From CAZBPZ01 sp964493955 (GTDB lineage: Bacteria > Chloroflexota > Dehalococcoidia > Dehalococcoidales > Fen-1064), in NCBI GenBank assembly GCA_964493955.1, contig CAZBPZ010000006.1, forward strand, positions 1 to 37,644: a DNA stretch of 37,644 nt, written 5' to 3'. Within the stretch, counting starts at the first letter, position 1. Every line of letters begins with the position of its first letter. Positions 22,489 through 30,250 of the stretch are shown here, in pieces. Made by a program: the position numbers and the translations under genes. The notes under the pieces were generated by a model. The model made no database searches. It had not been told where the DNA came from and saw only the letters and a program-made list of their open reading frames with translations.

Positions 22489-23333
22489 TGGACCTTTCCA
22501 TCTTCGGCTACCAGTTCATGCAGAACGCCATCCTGGCCTCGCTGCTGGGGGGCATTGCCTGCGCCTCGGTGGGGGTCTTCGTGGTGCTGATGCAGCTCCC
22601 TTTCATCGGCATTGCCATGTCGCACGCTGCCTTTGCCGGGGCTCTCCTGGCCCTGTGGCTCGGCTTCGACCCGCTGGTGGGGGCCTTCGTCTTCAGCCTG
22701 GCGGCGGCGGCCGTCATCGGGCCAATGGCCGACCGTGGCGGCATCAGCCCGGAGCTTTCGCTGGGGGTCATCTTCTCCCTGATGCTGGGTGTAGCCTTTC
22801 TCTTCCTGGGGCTGATGCCCGGGACGCGCTCGGCCGCCCTGGACCTGCTCTGGGGTAGTATCCTCACCAACACGCGCACGGATATCATCATTCTGGCGGT
22901 GGTGGCGGCGGTGGTGGTGGGGTTGATAGCCGTCTTCTTCAAGGAGATTCAGGCCACCGTCTTTAGCCGTGAGGTGGCCCTGGCCGTCGGTCTGCCGGCC
23001 ACGCTGATACTCTATGGGGTGCTCTTCCTCACCGGTGCCACCGTCACGGCCACGCTGCGCTCCATCGGCGGACTGCTCATCTTCGCCCTGATTCTCAACC
23101 CGGCCTCGGCGGCCTACCAGCTCACCTACAACATGAAGCGCATGTTCGTCCTGGCGGCCGTCTTCGGGGTGCTTTCCGGCTGGGTGGGGCTGCTGGTATC
23201 CTACCTGCTGGATGTCCCCAGCGGGGCCACCATTGTTATTACCTCGGCGGTGATATTTGCGCTGGCCGCCATCTTTTCGCCGAAGCGGCGGCGGGCACGC
23301 CTGGGGGAGGGGTCGCTTGCCGGAAAGCCTTGA
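22488..23333 (+). CDS. Metal ABC transporter permease
   Basis: A 281-residue ABC-3 family (ZnuB-like) permease with about eight hydrophobic segments. Family features include FMQNAILASLLGGIACASVG at the N-terminus, the GIAMSHAAFAGALL loop, SIGGLLIFALILNPASAAYQ, and a terminal YLLDVPSGATIV stretch. With the lipoprotein and ATPase it makes a complete importer. The coupled start (TGATG) and lack of gaps place all three in one transcript begun at the Fur gene. The cargo is unresolved because the binding protein lacks the usual zinc/manganese ligands. Confidence 0.92.
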   Translation: MDLSIFGYQFMQNAILASLLGGIACASVGVFVVLMQLPFIGIAMSHAAFAGALLALWLGFDPLVGAFVFSLAAAAVIGPMADRGGISPELSLGVIFSLMLGVAFLFLGLMPGTRSAALDLLWGSILTNTRTDIIILAVVAAVVVGLIAVFFKEIQATVFSREVALAVGLPATLILYGVLFLTGATVTATLRSIGGLLIFALILNPASAAYQLTYNMKRMFVLAAVFGVLSGWVGLLVSYLLDVPSGATIVITSAVIFALAAIFSPKRRRARLGEGSLAGKP

Positions 23334-23934
23334 GGCGGTGCGGGTCTTTTTTAACCAGCGGGCCGCCAGATGGGACGAGACCGCTGTTGAGTCCAGCCCC
23401 GGCCGGCTGGAGGCCATGGTGCGGCGGTTTGGACTGCGGCCGGGGATGACGGTGCTGGACGTGGGTACCGGTACCGGCGTCCTGCTGCCCTATCTCCTTG
23501 ACCGGGTGGGCGGGGGTAGTCGGGTGGTGGCGATTGACGTTGCCGAGCTGATGCTGCAGCGGGCGAGGCTGAAGCTGGTACACCCGGGGCTGGATTACGT
23601 CTGCAGCGACGTGGCGGCCCTGCCGCTGCCACCGGCCCGGTTTGATGCCGTTACTTGCTACTCCTGCTTTCCCCATTTCGTGGACAAGGCGGCCGCCCTG
23701 GCCGAGATATACCGCGTCCTGCGGCCCGGCGGGGTGGTGTTCATCGCCCACAGCTCGAGCCGGCTCGAGATAAACCGGAGGCACCGGCGGATAGCAGCCG
23801 TCCGCTACGACGTGCTCCCCCCGAAGGCGGAGATGGCCCGCCTCCTCGGTGCGGCCGGTTTCACGGCGGCGGAGGTTGAGGAGGGCCGTGAGAGCTACCT
23901 GGCCAGCGCCCGCAGGCCCGTGCGGGAGAGCTGA
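23317..23934 (+). CDS. Class I SAM-dependent methyltransferase
   Basis: A 205-residue methyltransferase of the UbiE/Methyltransf_11 kind. The SAM loop is VLDVGTGTGVLL (motif I), an acidic residue follows in VVAIDVAE, and the later motif reads RVLRPGGVVFI. The frame is open further upstream, but TTG 23317 is favoured: GGGGGAGG lies 6-7 nt before it, and the protein then starts MPESLEAVRVFFNQRA, the usual N-terminus of the group. It overlaps the permease end by 17 bp and is the last gene of the metal operon; whether it serves metal handling is unknown. Confidence 0.85.
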   Translation: MPESLEAVRVFFNQRAARWDETAVESSPGRLEAMVRRFGLRPGMTVLDVGTGTGVLLPYLLDRVGGGSRVVAIDVAELMLQRARLKLVHPGLDYVCSDVAALPLPPARFDAVTCYSCFPHFVDKAAALAEIYRVLRPGGVVFIAHSSSRLEINRRHRRIAAVRYDVLPPKAEMARLLGAAGFTAAEVEEGRESYLASARRPVRES

Positions 23935-23940
23935 TGGCGG

Positions 23941-23961
23941 CGCCGGCCGGAAGGGCCGGCG
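23941..23961 (+). terminator. GC hairpin after the methyltransferase
   Basis: A perfect 8-bp stem, CGCCGGCC/GGCCGGCG, with a GGAAG loop begins 6 bp after the stop. There is no T run. Confidence 0.4.
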
Positions 23962-23962
23962 G

Positions 23963-23991
23963 TGGAGTAACCTGGTGTTTCGGGCTATAAT
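23963..23991 (+). promoter_or_regulatory. Promoter of lgt
   Basis: A perfect TATAAT at 23986-23991 has only a poor -35 match, TGGAGT at 23963-23968, 17 nt upstream. The leader to lgt is about 65 nt and carries GGGAGG at 24050-24055. Confidence 0.45.
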
Positions 23992-24062
23992 GGGAGGCGG
24001 TACACCGCGCCAGGGGCTGAGGGCGGCCGGGCGCAGCCCGTCCCGGCCGAGGGAGGCAGTTA

Positions 24063-24893
24063 GTGATTACCATCAATATTGACCCTATCTTGTTCCACCT
24101 GGGGCCGCTGGAGCTCACCTGGCACAGCATCTTCATCGTGGTTGGCATTGTGGTGGCAGTCTGGCTTTCGGTGCGCTTCGCGCGGCAGGCCGGCCTCTCG
24201 CAGGACGACATGATGACCATCGCCGTCTGGAGTGTGCCGGGTGGCGTGGTCGGCTCCCGGCTTGTCCATGTCATCGACTACTGGAGCCAGTACATGGCGG
24301 ACCCGCTCTCCATCTTCGCCATCTGGCATGGCGGCCTGGCGGTCTGGGGTGCAGTGCTGGGGGGCACGCTCACGGCCGCGGTGGTCTGCCGGGTGAAGGG
24401 TATTCCCTTCGGGGCTTACGCCGACCAGATTGCGCCGGGGCTGGTGCTGGCGCAGGCCGTCGGCCGGATCGGGGACATCATCAACGGGGAGCACTTCAGC
24501 ACGTTTACCAACCTGCCGTGGGCGGTGGTCTATACCCACCCCAACAGCCCCGCCTTCGGGCGGCCGCCGTCACACCCCGAGGTGGCCTACGAGCTGCTGA
24601 TGAACCTGGCCATCTTCGGGCTGGCGGTCTGGCTCAGAAACCGCCTCAGGCCCTCGGGAGCGCCCTTCCTGGTCTACCTGTCCGTTTATTCGGTGGGGAG
24701 GTTCTTCCTGTCTTTCCTGCGGCTCGATAGCAATACCGTGTGGCTGGGCCTGAGCCAGCCGCAGTGGATTTGCCTGGCGGTGCTGGTGGTGGCGGTGCCG
24801 CTGCTCGTCTGGATGCGGCCCCGGCTCGGGCCGCCGCAGTTAGCGGTGGCCAGCGCTGTCCCGGCCGGGGATAGCGCCGGTGACGACAGCTAG
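24063..24893 (+). CDS. lgt: Prolipoprotein diacylglyceryl transferase
   Basis: Transfers diacylglycerol from phosphatidylglycerol to the lipobox cysteine of prolipoproteins at the membrane. The 276-residue length and seven hydrophobic segments fit. The Lgt signature is GRIGDIINGEHF at 134-145; E. coli has asparagine (N146) where this protein has aspartate 138. The N-terminal PILFHLGPLELTWHSIF and the later HPEVAYELLMNL segments are typical. The start is GTG 24063 with GGGAGG 7 nt upstream. Its likely clients in this window are the metal-binding lipoprotein and the lipobox-bearing YajC. Its stop interlocks with that of nadC in CTAG at 24890-24893. Confidence 0.94.
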   Translation: MITINIDPILFHLGPLELTWHSIFIVVGIVVAVWLSVRFARQAGLSQDDMMTIAVWSVPGGVVGSRLVHVIDYWSQYMADPLSIFAIWHGGLAVWGAVLGGTLTAAVVCRVKGIPFGAYADQIAPGLVLAQAVGRIGDIINGEHFSTFTNLPWAVVYTHPNSPAFGRPPSHPEVAYELLMNLAIFGLAVWLRNRLRPSGAPFLVYLSVYSVGRFFLSFLRLDSNTVWLGLSQPQWICLAVLVVAVPLLVWMRPRLGPPQLAVASAVPAGDSAGDDS

Positions 24894-25765
24894 GGTAGGC
24901 TGAAGGCCTCCGGCTCCAGCTTGAGGTTGATGTCCAGGGCGGGGGCCGAGTGCGTCAGTGCCCCCACCGAGATAATGTCCACCCCGGCCGCGGCGATGGC
25001 GCGGATGTTCTCCAGTGTTACCCCGCCCGAGGCCTCTGTCTGCACGCCCGGTGGTAGCTGGCTGGTGGCCAGCTTCATCTCGGCCGGTGTCATGTTGTCC
25101 AGCATGATGATGTCGGCCCCGGCTTCGGCGGCTTCTTTCGCCTGCTCGGCGCTGCTCACTTCCACCTCTACCGGTAGCCCCCGGGCCTGCTGCTTGGCCC
25201 GCCGGACGACCTCGCCCAGGCCCAGGCCCCGTGCCCGGGCGGCCGCCAGGTGGTTGTCCTTGATGAGCACCCCGTCCCCCAGGTGGAGGCGGTGGTTGTG
25301 CCCGCCGCCGCTCCTGACGGCCGCCTTCTCCAGGAGGCGCATGCCCGGGGTGGTCTTGCGGGTGTCCACCAGGCGGGCCCGGGTACCGCTGACGGCGGCC
25401 ACGTAGCGGGCTGTCAGCGTGGCGACCCCGCTGAGGTGCTGCAGGAAGTTCAGGGCGGTGCGCTCCGCCAGCAGGATGCTGGAAATGCTGCCGCGCACCG
25501 TGGCGATTATATCGCCCGGCTCCAGGTGGCTACCGTCTTCCCGGAGGGGGGTGAACTCCAGGCTGCCATCCACCTTGAGGAAGACCCGCCGGGCGGCCTC
25601 CAGCCCGGCCAGCACGCCGCTGGCCTTGGCGCGCAGGGTGCCCCGGCCGGTGAGGGCGGGCGGTACCAGCGCCGCCGTGGTGATGTCGCCGGTGCCGGCA
25701 TCCTCGGCCATGGCCAGGGCCACGATGCGGTCCAGCTGCTCGTCCGGGGTAAGGGCCCGATTCAC
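24890..25765 (-). CDS. nadC: Quinolinate phosphoribosyltransferase (decarboxylating)
   Basis: Converts quinolinate and PRPP to nicotinate mononucleotide in NAD synthesis. The 291-residue length is normal. Conserved segments include LLAERTALNFLQHLSGVAT, VDTRKTTPGMRLLEKAAV, GGGHNHRLHLGDGVLIKDNH (split) and the C-terminal ISVGALTHSAPALDI. The start is GTG 25765, with GGAG 5 nt upstream at 25771-25774. It follows nadB across an assembly gap whose two sides carry the same 14 bp. Confidence 0.95.
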   Translation of the reverse strand: MNRALTPDEQLDRIVALAMAEDAGTGDITTAALVPPALTGRGTLRAKASGVLAGLEAARRVFLKVDGSLEFTPLREDGSHLEPGDIIATVRGSISSILLAERTALNFLQHLSGVATLTARYVAAVSGTRARLVDTRKTTPGMRLLEKAAVRSGGGHNHRLHLGDGVLIKDNHLAAARARGLGLGEVVRRAKQQARGLPVEVEVSSAEQAKEAAEAGADIIMLDNMTPAEMKLATSQLPPGVQTEASGGVTLENIRAIAAAGVDIISVGALTHSAPALDINLKLEPEAFSLP

Positions 25766-25770
25766 AGTGT

Positions 25771-25902
25771 CTCCTTGCTACTGGTCAGNNNNNNNNNNNN
25801 NNNNNNNNNNNNNNNNNNNNNNNNNNNNNNNNNNNNNNNNNNNNNNNNNNNNNNNNNNNNNNNNNNNNNNNNNNNNNNNNNNNNNNNNCTCCTTGCTACT
25901 GG
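25771..25902 (-). repeat. Duplicated nadB end flanking the assembly gap
   Basis: On the minus strand, CCAGTAGCAAGGAG, which holds the nadB stop codon and a ribosome site, occurs at 25902-25889 and again at 25784-25771 just before nadC. The N run lies between the copies. Only 18 real bases separate the repeat starts, so the true offset depends on the gap; a 57-bp gap would give the 75-bp offset seen elsewhere. Confidence 0.65.
25789..25888. other. Assembly gap (100 N)
   Basis: Exactly 100 N between nadB and nadC, immediately inside the duplicated 14-bp sequence. Confidence 0.99.
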
Positions 25903-27437
25903 CGGGTGAAGACGATGTGGCACTGCCACTCGGGTGAGCGCTCGGGGAAGTCGGTGCGGAAGTGAGCGCCGCGGCTCTCCTCGCGGAGGAGGGCGGCCTC
26001 GGCCATGAGGCGGCCGGCCAGGATCATGTTACTGAGCTCGTAGGAGGGGCGGTCGGTGGGGTGGGCCAGCATGGCTTCCCAGGCCGCCAGCATGTCGGTG
26101 GCCTCGGCCAGGCCCTGGCCGCTGCGGATGATGCCGACTTTCTCCCAGAGGAGGGACTGCACCTCGGCCCGGAAGGGCATCCAGACCGTCCGCATTGACC
26201 TTGAGGGCAGGCGGTAACGGCGGGTCTCCTGCCGGGCGGGGCGTACCTCGTCCGGTTTGCCGCCGCCGAGGGTCCGCTCCACGATGCGTTTGCTGAAGAC
26301 GAGTACCTCCAGCATGGAGTTGGAGGCCAGCCGGTTGGCGCCGTGGACGCCGGTGCAGGCGACCTCGCCGGTGGCGAAGAGCCCGGCTACGCTGGTCTCG
26401 CCCCAGGTGTTCACCCTGACGCCGCCCATCATGTAGTGGGCGGCCGGGGCCACCGGGGCCGGCTCGCGGGTTATGTCCAGCCCGTGGTCCAGGCAGAACT
26501 GGTAGATGTGCGGGAAGCGAGTGGTGACGACCTCGCTGGGGAGGTGTGTTACGTCGATGAAGACGTGGTCTGTGCCGGTCCTCTCCATCTCGTGGACGAT
26601 GCTGCGGGCCACCACGTCGCGCGGGGCCAGCTCCCCTTCAGGGGTGTACTCGGGCATGAAGCGCTTGCCGTGGGCGTTGCGCAGCAGGCCGCCTTCACCC
26701 CGCACGGCCTCGGAGATGAGGAACGGGGCTACCCCCGGCAGCCGCAGGGCGGTGGGGTGGAACTGGAAGAACTCCATGTCGGTTATCTCCGCCCCGGCGG
26801 CGAAGGCCAGGGCAACACCGTCGCCGGTGGCGATGTCGGAGTTGGTGTTGTACTTGAAGAGCTGTCCACCGCCGCCGGTGGCGAGGATGAGTGCCCCGCA
26901 ATCGAACACCTCGGCCTGGCCGGTGCGGCAGTCGAGCGTGCGCACGCCGCTGGCCCGGCCGTTGCGGACGAGTATCTCGGTGGCGAGGCAGTTTTCCAGC
27001 ACGCGGATGCCGGCGGCCCGCACGCGGCGGCTGAGCGTTACCTCGATGTGTTCACCGGTGGCATCGCCCCCGGCATGCAGGATGCGGGCGCGGCTGTGGG
27101 CGGCCTCGGTTGTCAGGGCAATGCGGCCGTCCACGGTGTCAAACGGTACCCCGAGGCGCACCAGGTCCGAGATGCGGTCCGGGGCCTCGGTGGTGAGGAT
27201 GTGGACGGCCTCCTCGTCGCAGAGGCCGTCGCCGGCGGCGATGGTGTCCTGGAAGTGCAGCTCGGCCGAGTCTCCCTGGCCGATGGGCGCGGCGATACCC
27301 CCCTGCGCGTGCCGGGTATTGCAGTCCTCAATGTTACCCTTGGTGATGATGAGCACGCTGCCGTGCTCACGGGCGAGGAGGGCAGTGTAGAGCCCGGCAA
27401 TGCCGCTGCCCACCAGAATGTAGTCGTAATAGGCCAC
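25896..27437 (-). CDS. nadB: L-aspartate oxidase
   Basis: Oxidises L-aspartate to iminoaspartate with FAD, the first step of de novo NAD synthesis; fumarate can serve as acceptor in anaerobes. At 513 residues the length is normal. The FAD site is VGSGIAGLYTALLA at the N-terminus, followed by NTRHAQGGIAAP, the HPTAL and RGEGG active-site segments shared with fumarate reductases, and GEVACTGVHGANRLASNS. The start is GTG 27437 with only a weak AAGG before it. It is third in miaB-yajC-nadB-nadC. nadA is absent from the window. Confidence 0.96.
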   Translation of the reverse strand: MAYYDYILVGSGIAGLYTALLAREHGSVLIITKGNIEDCNTRHAQGGIAAPIGQGDSAELHFQDTIAAGDGLCDEEAVHILTTEAPDRISDLVRLGVPFDTVDGRIALTTEAAHSRARILHAGGDATGEHIEVTLSRRVRAAGIRVLENCLATEILVRNGRASGVRTLDCRTGQAEVFDCGALILATGGGGQLFKYNTNSDIATGDGVALAFAAGAEITDMEFFQFHPTALRLPGVAPFLISEAVRGEGGLLRNAHGKRFMPEYTPEGELAPRDVVARSIVHEMERTGTDHVFIDVTHLPSEVVTTRFPHIYQFCLDHGLDITREPAPVAPAAHYMMGGVRVNTWGETSVAGLFATGEVACTGVHGANRLASNSMLEVLVFSKRIVERTLGGGKPDEVRPARQETRRYRLPSRSMRTVWMPFRAEVQSLLWEKVGIIRSGQGLAEATDMLAAWEAMLAHPTDRPSYELSNMILAGRLMAEAALLREESRGAHFRTDFPERSPEWQCHIVFTRQ

Positions 27438-27483
27438 CTTGGCCCCCTGTGACCGGCGGTCTCTTCCCGGGACGGGCCGGCTC

Positions 27484-27888
27484 CTACCCTACCGTGGCTT
27501 CGGGCTCCTGCTGCTTGATGATGACGCTGCTCTTGGCAATGCGGAGCGTCGCCCCGGACTCCACCTTGAGGACAACACTGTCGTCGCGGACGGACTCAAT
27601 CTCTCCGTAGATGCCGCCGGCAGTGACGACACGGTCTCCCCGACGCAGTTCACTCATCAGTTCCTGGTGCTCCTTCTGGCGGCGACGCTGCGGCCGTATC
27701 ATGAGAAAGTACATCATGGCGAAGAGCAGCACGATGAAGATGAGCATCGGCCAGATGCTGGAGGTGAGACCGCCGTCGGCAGCGGCCTCGCCGCTCCCGG
27801 CCGGCGCTGGCAGGCAGCCGCTGGCCACCAGGCCCACCATGAGTGACCCCAGACCGAGGCCGAGGCGCTTTGTGATTTTCCCGGTCAA
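27484..27888 (-). CDS. yajC: YajC-type preprotein translocase subunit with a lipobox
   Basis: YajC associates with SecDF at the Sec translocon. The core is clear: a membrane helix (about 46-63) ends in MIRPQRRRQKEHQ, followed by the soluble LRRGDRVVTAGGIYGEIESV domain. At 134 residues it is longer than usual because of an N-terminal extension with a lipoprotein-like signal: basic KITKR, a hydrophobic stretch and LVASGC with C25. The TTG start at 27888 has GGAGG 5 nt upstream, which supports this extended start. It lies 9 bp after miaB. SecD and SecF are not in the window. Confidence 0.88.
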   Translation of the reverse strand: MTGKITKRLGLGLGSLMVGLVASGCLPAPAGSGEAAADGGLTSSIWPMLIFIVLLFAMMYFLMIRPQRRRQKEHQELMSELRRGDRVVTAGGIYGEIESVRDDSVVLKVESGATLRIAKSSVIIKQQEPEATVG

Positions 27889-27897
27889 TTGTTCCTC

Positions 27898-29169
27898 CTA
27901 AGCCGGCTGCACTGCGGAGCCGGCGCGTTCTCCCTGCAGCGACCATGCCCCTGCCCGTGTGATGCGCACGGGGACGAGCTCTCCGAGCAGGTTGGTGCTA
28001 TCTTCGATAAAGACCAGTTTATCAGTCCGGGTGCGTCCCTGCCACCGGCCGCCCTGGCGGCGCTCCACCAGTACTTCCAGCGTCTGCCCCACCAGGCCGG
28101 CATTAATCCGGGAGGCTATCTGCTCCTGGAGTTGCTCCAGTGCCTGGAGGCGGCGGCGTTTCTCGGCCGGGGGCACGTCATCGGCCAGCTCGCGGGCGGC
28201 GGCGGTGCCGGGCCGCGGCGAGTAGGCGGCGATGTGAACCGTGTCAAACTGCAGCTCCTCCAGCAGGCGGTAGGTCTGGCCGAAGTCCGCCTCGGTCTCG
28301 CCCGGGAAGCCCACGATTACGTCGGTGCTGAGGGCAATGCCGGGCACCCGCAGGCGTATCTCGTCAACGAGCCGGCGGTAGTCGGCGGCGGTGTAGCCGC
28401 GGCGCATCGCCCGCAGGACGGTGTCGCTGCCGGACTGCACCGGCAGGCTGAGCTGCTCGCAGACCTTGGGCAGGCTGGCCAGGGCCTCAATCAGGCGCTG
28501 GCCCATGTCCTTGGGGTGGTTGGTGAGGAAGCGGATGCGGTAAAGGCCGTCAATCTGGCTGAGGGCGGCCAGGAGGTCGGCCAGGTCCGGCCGGCCGGGC
28601 AGGTCATGCCCGTAGGCGTTCACGTTCTGCCCCAGCAGCGTGACCTGGCGCGTGCCGCGGCGGACTCGCTCGGCGACTTCGCAGATTATGTCATCTGGCG
28701 GCCGGCTCTTCTCCGGGCCCCGGCGGTAGGGGACGATGCAGTAGCTGCAGAAGTTGTCGCACCCCTGGATGATGGGCACGTAGGCGGTGGTGGTGCCGCT
28801 GGCAGGGGTCTCCCCCCAGCCGGCTGCCTGCGGGTCGCCCAGCCAGGCCGGTGGCTCGCCGGGGCGGAAGAAATGGTCGACCTGGGGATGGTCCCGGCGG
28901 AGCTGTTCCACGTTGGAGTCAACCCAGCAGCCCGTTACCGCCAGGGTTACTCCGGGGCGCCGTTTCTTGATGGCCCTGAGGGAGGCAAGCTTGTTGAGAA
29001 GGCGGTCCTCGGCGCTCTGGCGCACGACACAGCTATTGAGGACGATGAGGTCCGCCTCGTCCACCGAGGTGGCCGCCCGGTAGCCCTGCCGCTCGAAGAA
29101 GCTGGCCAGCCGCTCCGATTCGGCCTTGTTCATCTGGCAGCCGATGGTCCAGATGTGGTAGCGGGGCAA
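27898..29169 (-). CDS. miaB: tRNA-2-methylthio-N6-dimethylallyladenosine synthase
   Basis: A methylthiotransferase that modifies A37 of tRNAs reading UNN codons. The N-terminal UPF0004 domain holds C11, C47 and C81, which bind the sacrificial [4Fe-4S] cluster. The radical SAM cluster is C137, C141 and C144 in GCDNFCSYCIVP. The C-terminal TRAM domain ends the 423 residues. The AYVPIIQGCDNFCSYC and VIVGFPGETEADF segments favour MiaB over RimO or MtaB. The start is TTG 29169, with AGGGAAGG 5-12 nt upstream. It lies 70 bp after tRNA-Ser on the same strand. Confidence 0.93.
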   Translation of the reverse strand: MPRYHIWTIGCQMNKAESERLASFFERQGYRAATSVDEADLIVLNSCVVRQSAEDRLLNKLASLRAIKKRRPGVTLAVTGCWVDSNVEQLRRDHPQVDHFFRPGEPPAWLGDPQAAGWGETPASGTTTAYVPIIQGCDNFCSYCIVPYRRGPEKSRPPDDIICEVAERVRRGTRQVTLLGQNVNAYGHDLPGRPDLADLLAALSQIDGLYRIRFLTNHPKDMGQRLIEALASLPKVCEQLSLPVQSGSDTVLRAMRRGYTAADYRRLVDEIRLRVPGIALSTDVIVGFPGETEADFGQTYRLLEELQFDTVHIAAYSPRPGTAAARELADDVPPAEKRRRLQALEQLQEQIASRINAGLVGQTLEVLVERRQGGRWQGRTRTDKLVFIEDSTNLLGELVPVRITRAGAWSLQGERAGSAVQPA

Positions 29170-29190
29170 TGGTACCTTCCCTGACCAAAG

Positions 29191-29213
29191 ATGCCCCTCC
29201 GGGGAAGGGGCAT
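29191..29213 (-). terminator. Hairpin between tRNA-Ser and miaB
   Basis: A perfect 8-bp stem, ATGCCCCT/AGGGGCAT, with a 7-nt loop is followed on the minus strand by CTTTGG. It may end the tRNA transcript or sit in the miaB leader, 21 bp before the miaB start. Confidence 0.5.
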
Positions 29214-29239
29214 GTGTGGCTCCTCGTCTGAATTTACGG

Positions 29240-29329
29240 CGGAGGGAGTGGGATTCGAACCCACGACCCCGGTTTCCCGGGGTAACCGCTTAGCAGGCGG
29301 CCGCACTAGACCAACTATGCGATCCCTCC
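29240..29329 (-). tRNA. tRNA-Ser (anticodon GCT)
   Basis: A 90-nt class II tRNA. Acceptor GGAGGGA (29329-29323) pairs with TCCCTCC (29247-29241). The anticodon loop CTGCTAA gives GCT, reading AGC and AGT. The long variable arm is a CCCCGG-GAAA-CCGGGG hairpin, typical of serine tRNA. The T-arm is GTGGG-TTCGAAT-CCCAC. The discriminator is G, and CCA is not encoded (the next bases are CCG). Confidence 0.96.
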
Positions 29330-29360
29330 GCGCTGCCGACGGTTCTCTGCCTGCTTCACA

Positions 29361-29389
29361 ACTATAGCACAACCCCCAGGCTGGTACAA
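29361..29389 (-). promoter_or_regulatory. Promoter of tRNA-Ser
   Basis: On the minus strand, TTGTAC (29384-29389) and TATAGT (29361-29366) are separated by 17 nt, with TGC before the -10 box. Confidence 0.75.
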
Positions 29390-29440
29390 GCCGCGTTATG
29401 AAAAGTGGAGCGGGCGTGTGGGCCCGCCACCGGCCCGGGT

Positions 29441-29953
29441 TTACCGCTGTCGGCCCGTGCCCGGCCGGGTGCCGAGGGAGCGCAGGAAGGCCAGGAAACG
29501 GCGCCGGTTCTCCTCGGGGCCGAGCAATTTGCCCGAGGGAGAGGCCGTCAGCCCCCAGTCCCTCTCCAGCGCCTCGAGGCACTCCCGCTGGTGCAGCCCC
29601 GCCGGCCAGTCGCGGCAGACCTGCGGCCGGACGGGGTAAATGAGGCAGGACGCCAGGCCGCCGGGGCCTGCCTCTTCAAGGAAGACACACGCCCCCTCGT
29701 GGTTGCAATCGAGCAGGAGGCGGCCCGGTTCGCGCCATGAGTCGTCCACGTAGCGCTCCAGGAACGTGTTGAACTCCAGCCCCAGGGCGGCGGCGATGGC
29801 CTCGGCCTCGGCCAGGGTCACCGGCGGCTGGTAACGCCGGCAGCACAGCCCGCAGCGGAAGCATGGAATAACCAGGCCGCCGGCCGGCACCGCCCCTTCG
29901 GGGCCTTCCGCTGCCCGCCTGACGGGCCGGCGCGTCTGTCGCCGCGGAGTCAT
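29441..29953 (-). CDS. YkgJ-family cysteine cluster protein
   Basis: A 170-residue protein with the YkgJ (CxxCxxxCC-type) cluster: CFRCGLCC at about 31-38, then C82 and the EGACVFLEE cysteine, CLIYPVRPQVCRDWP and a late REC. These bind a zinc or Fe-S centre in the family, whose role is unknown. The first 25 residues are arginine- and proline-rich and look disordered. The ATG at 29953 has GGGAGG 8 nt upstream. The gene is divergent from moaC across an assembly gap. Confidence 0.85.
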   Translation of the reverse strand: MTPRRQTRRPVRRAAEGPEGAVPAGGLVIPCFRCGLCCRRYQPPVTLAEAEAIAAALGLEFNTFLERYVDDSWREPGRLLLDCNHEGACVFLEEAGPGGLASCLIYPVRPQVCRDWPAGLHQRECLEALERDWGLTASPSGKLLGPEENRRRFLAFLRSLGTRPGTGRQR

Positions 29954-29965
29954 CTCTCAACCCTC

Positions 29966-30164
29966 CCACACCATGATTGTGACTTGCCGAACTGGCCNNN
30001 NNNNNNNNNNNNNNNNNNNNNNNNNNNNNNNNNNNNNNNNNNNNNNNNNNNNNNNNNNNNNNNNNNNNNNNNNNNNNNNNNNNNNNNNNNNNNNNNNACT
30101 GGCCGGGGGCATCCCGCGTAGGCCGGGGCCATCTTCTCGGCCCTCCCCTTTTATATTGTGACTT
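29966..30164 (-). repeat. Duplicated gene-start region flanking the third gap
   Basis: On the minus strand, AAGTCACAAT followed by a GGGAGGG ribosome site, GAGA and ATG occurs upstream of the YkgJ gene (29985-29951) and again at 30164-30130, on the far side of the gap. The second copy would start a peptide MAPAYAGCPRP that runs into the N run. ACTGGCC also borders both sides of the gap. The likeness to the duplicated MATE2 start is clear, but the true offset is hidden. Confidence 0.5.
29998..30097. other. Assembly gap (100 N)
   Basis: Exactly 100 N between the YkgJ gene and moaC. The flanks carry repeated sequence. Confidence 0.99.
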
Positions 30165-30208
30165 CGGGCCGGTTGGCCCGCAAGCCATGATGGGGGTATC
30201 CCCGGCCG

Positions 30209-30217
30209 TGGTATACT
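30209..30217 (+). promoter_or_regulatory. Extended -10 promoter element of moaC
   Basis: TGG followed by TATACT (30212-30217), 33 bp before the ATG. No good -35 box is visible at the right distance. Confidence 0.4.
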
Positions 30218-30250
30218 GGTCGTGGGCGAGCACGGTTCGGAGGGCGGACA

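Noticed and set aside
29950..30132. Short minus-strand frame MAPAYAGCPRP running into the gap
   Set aside because: Most of it is N. It is better explained as a duplicated start region than as a gene.
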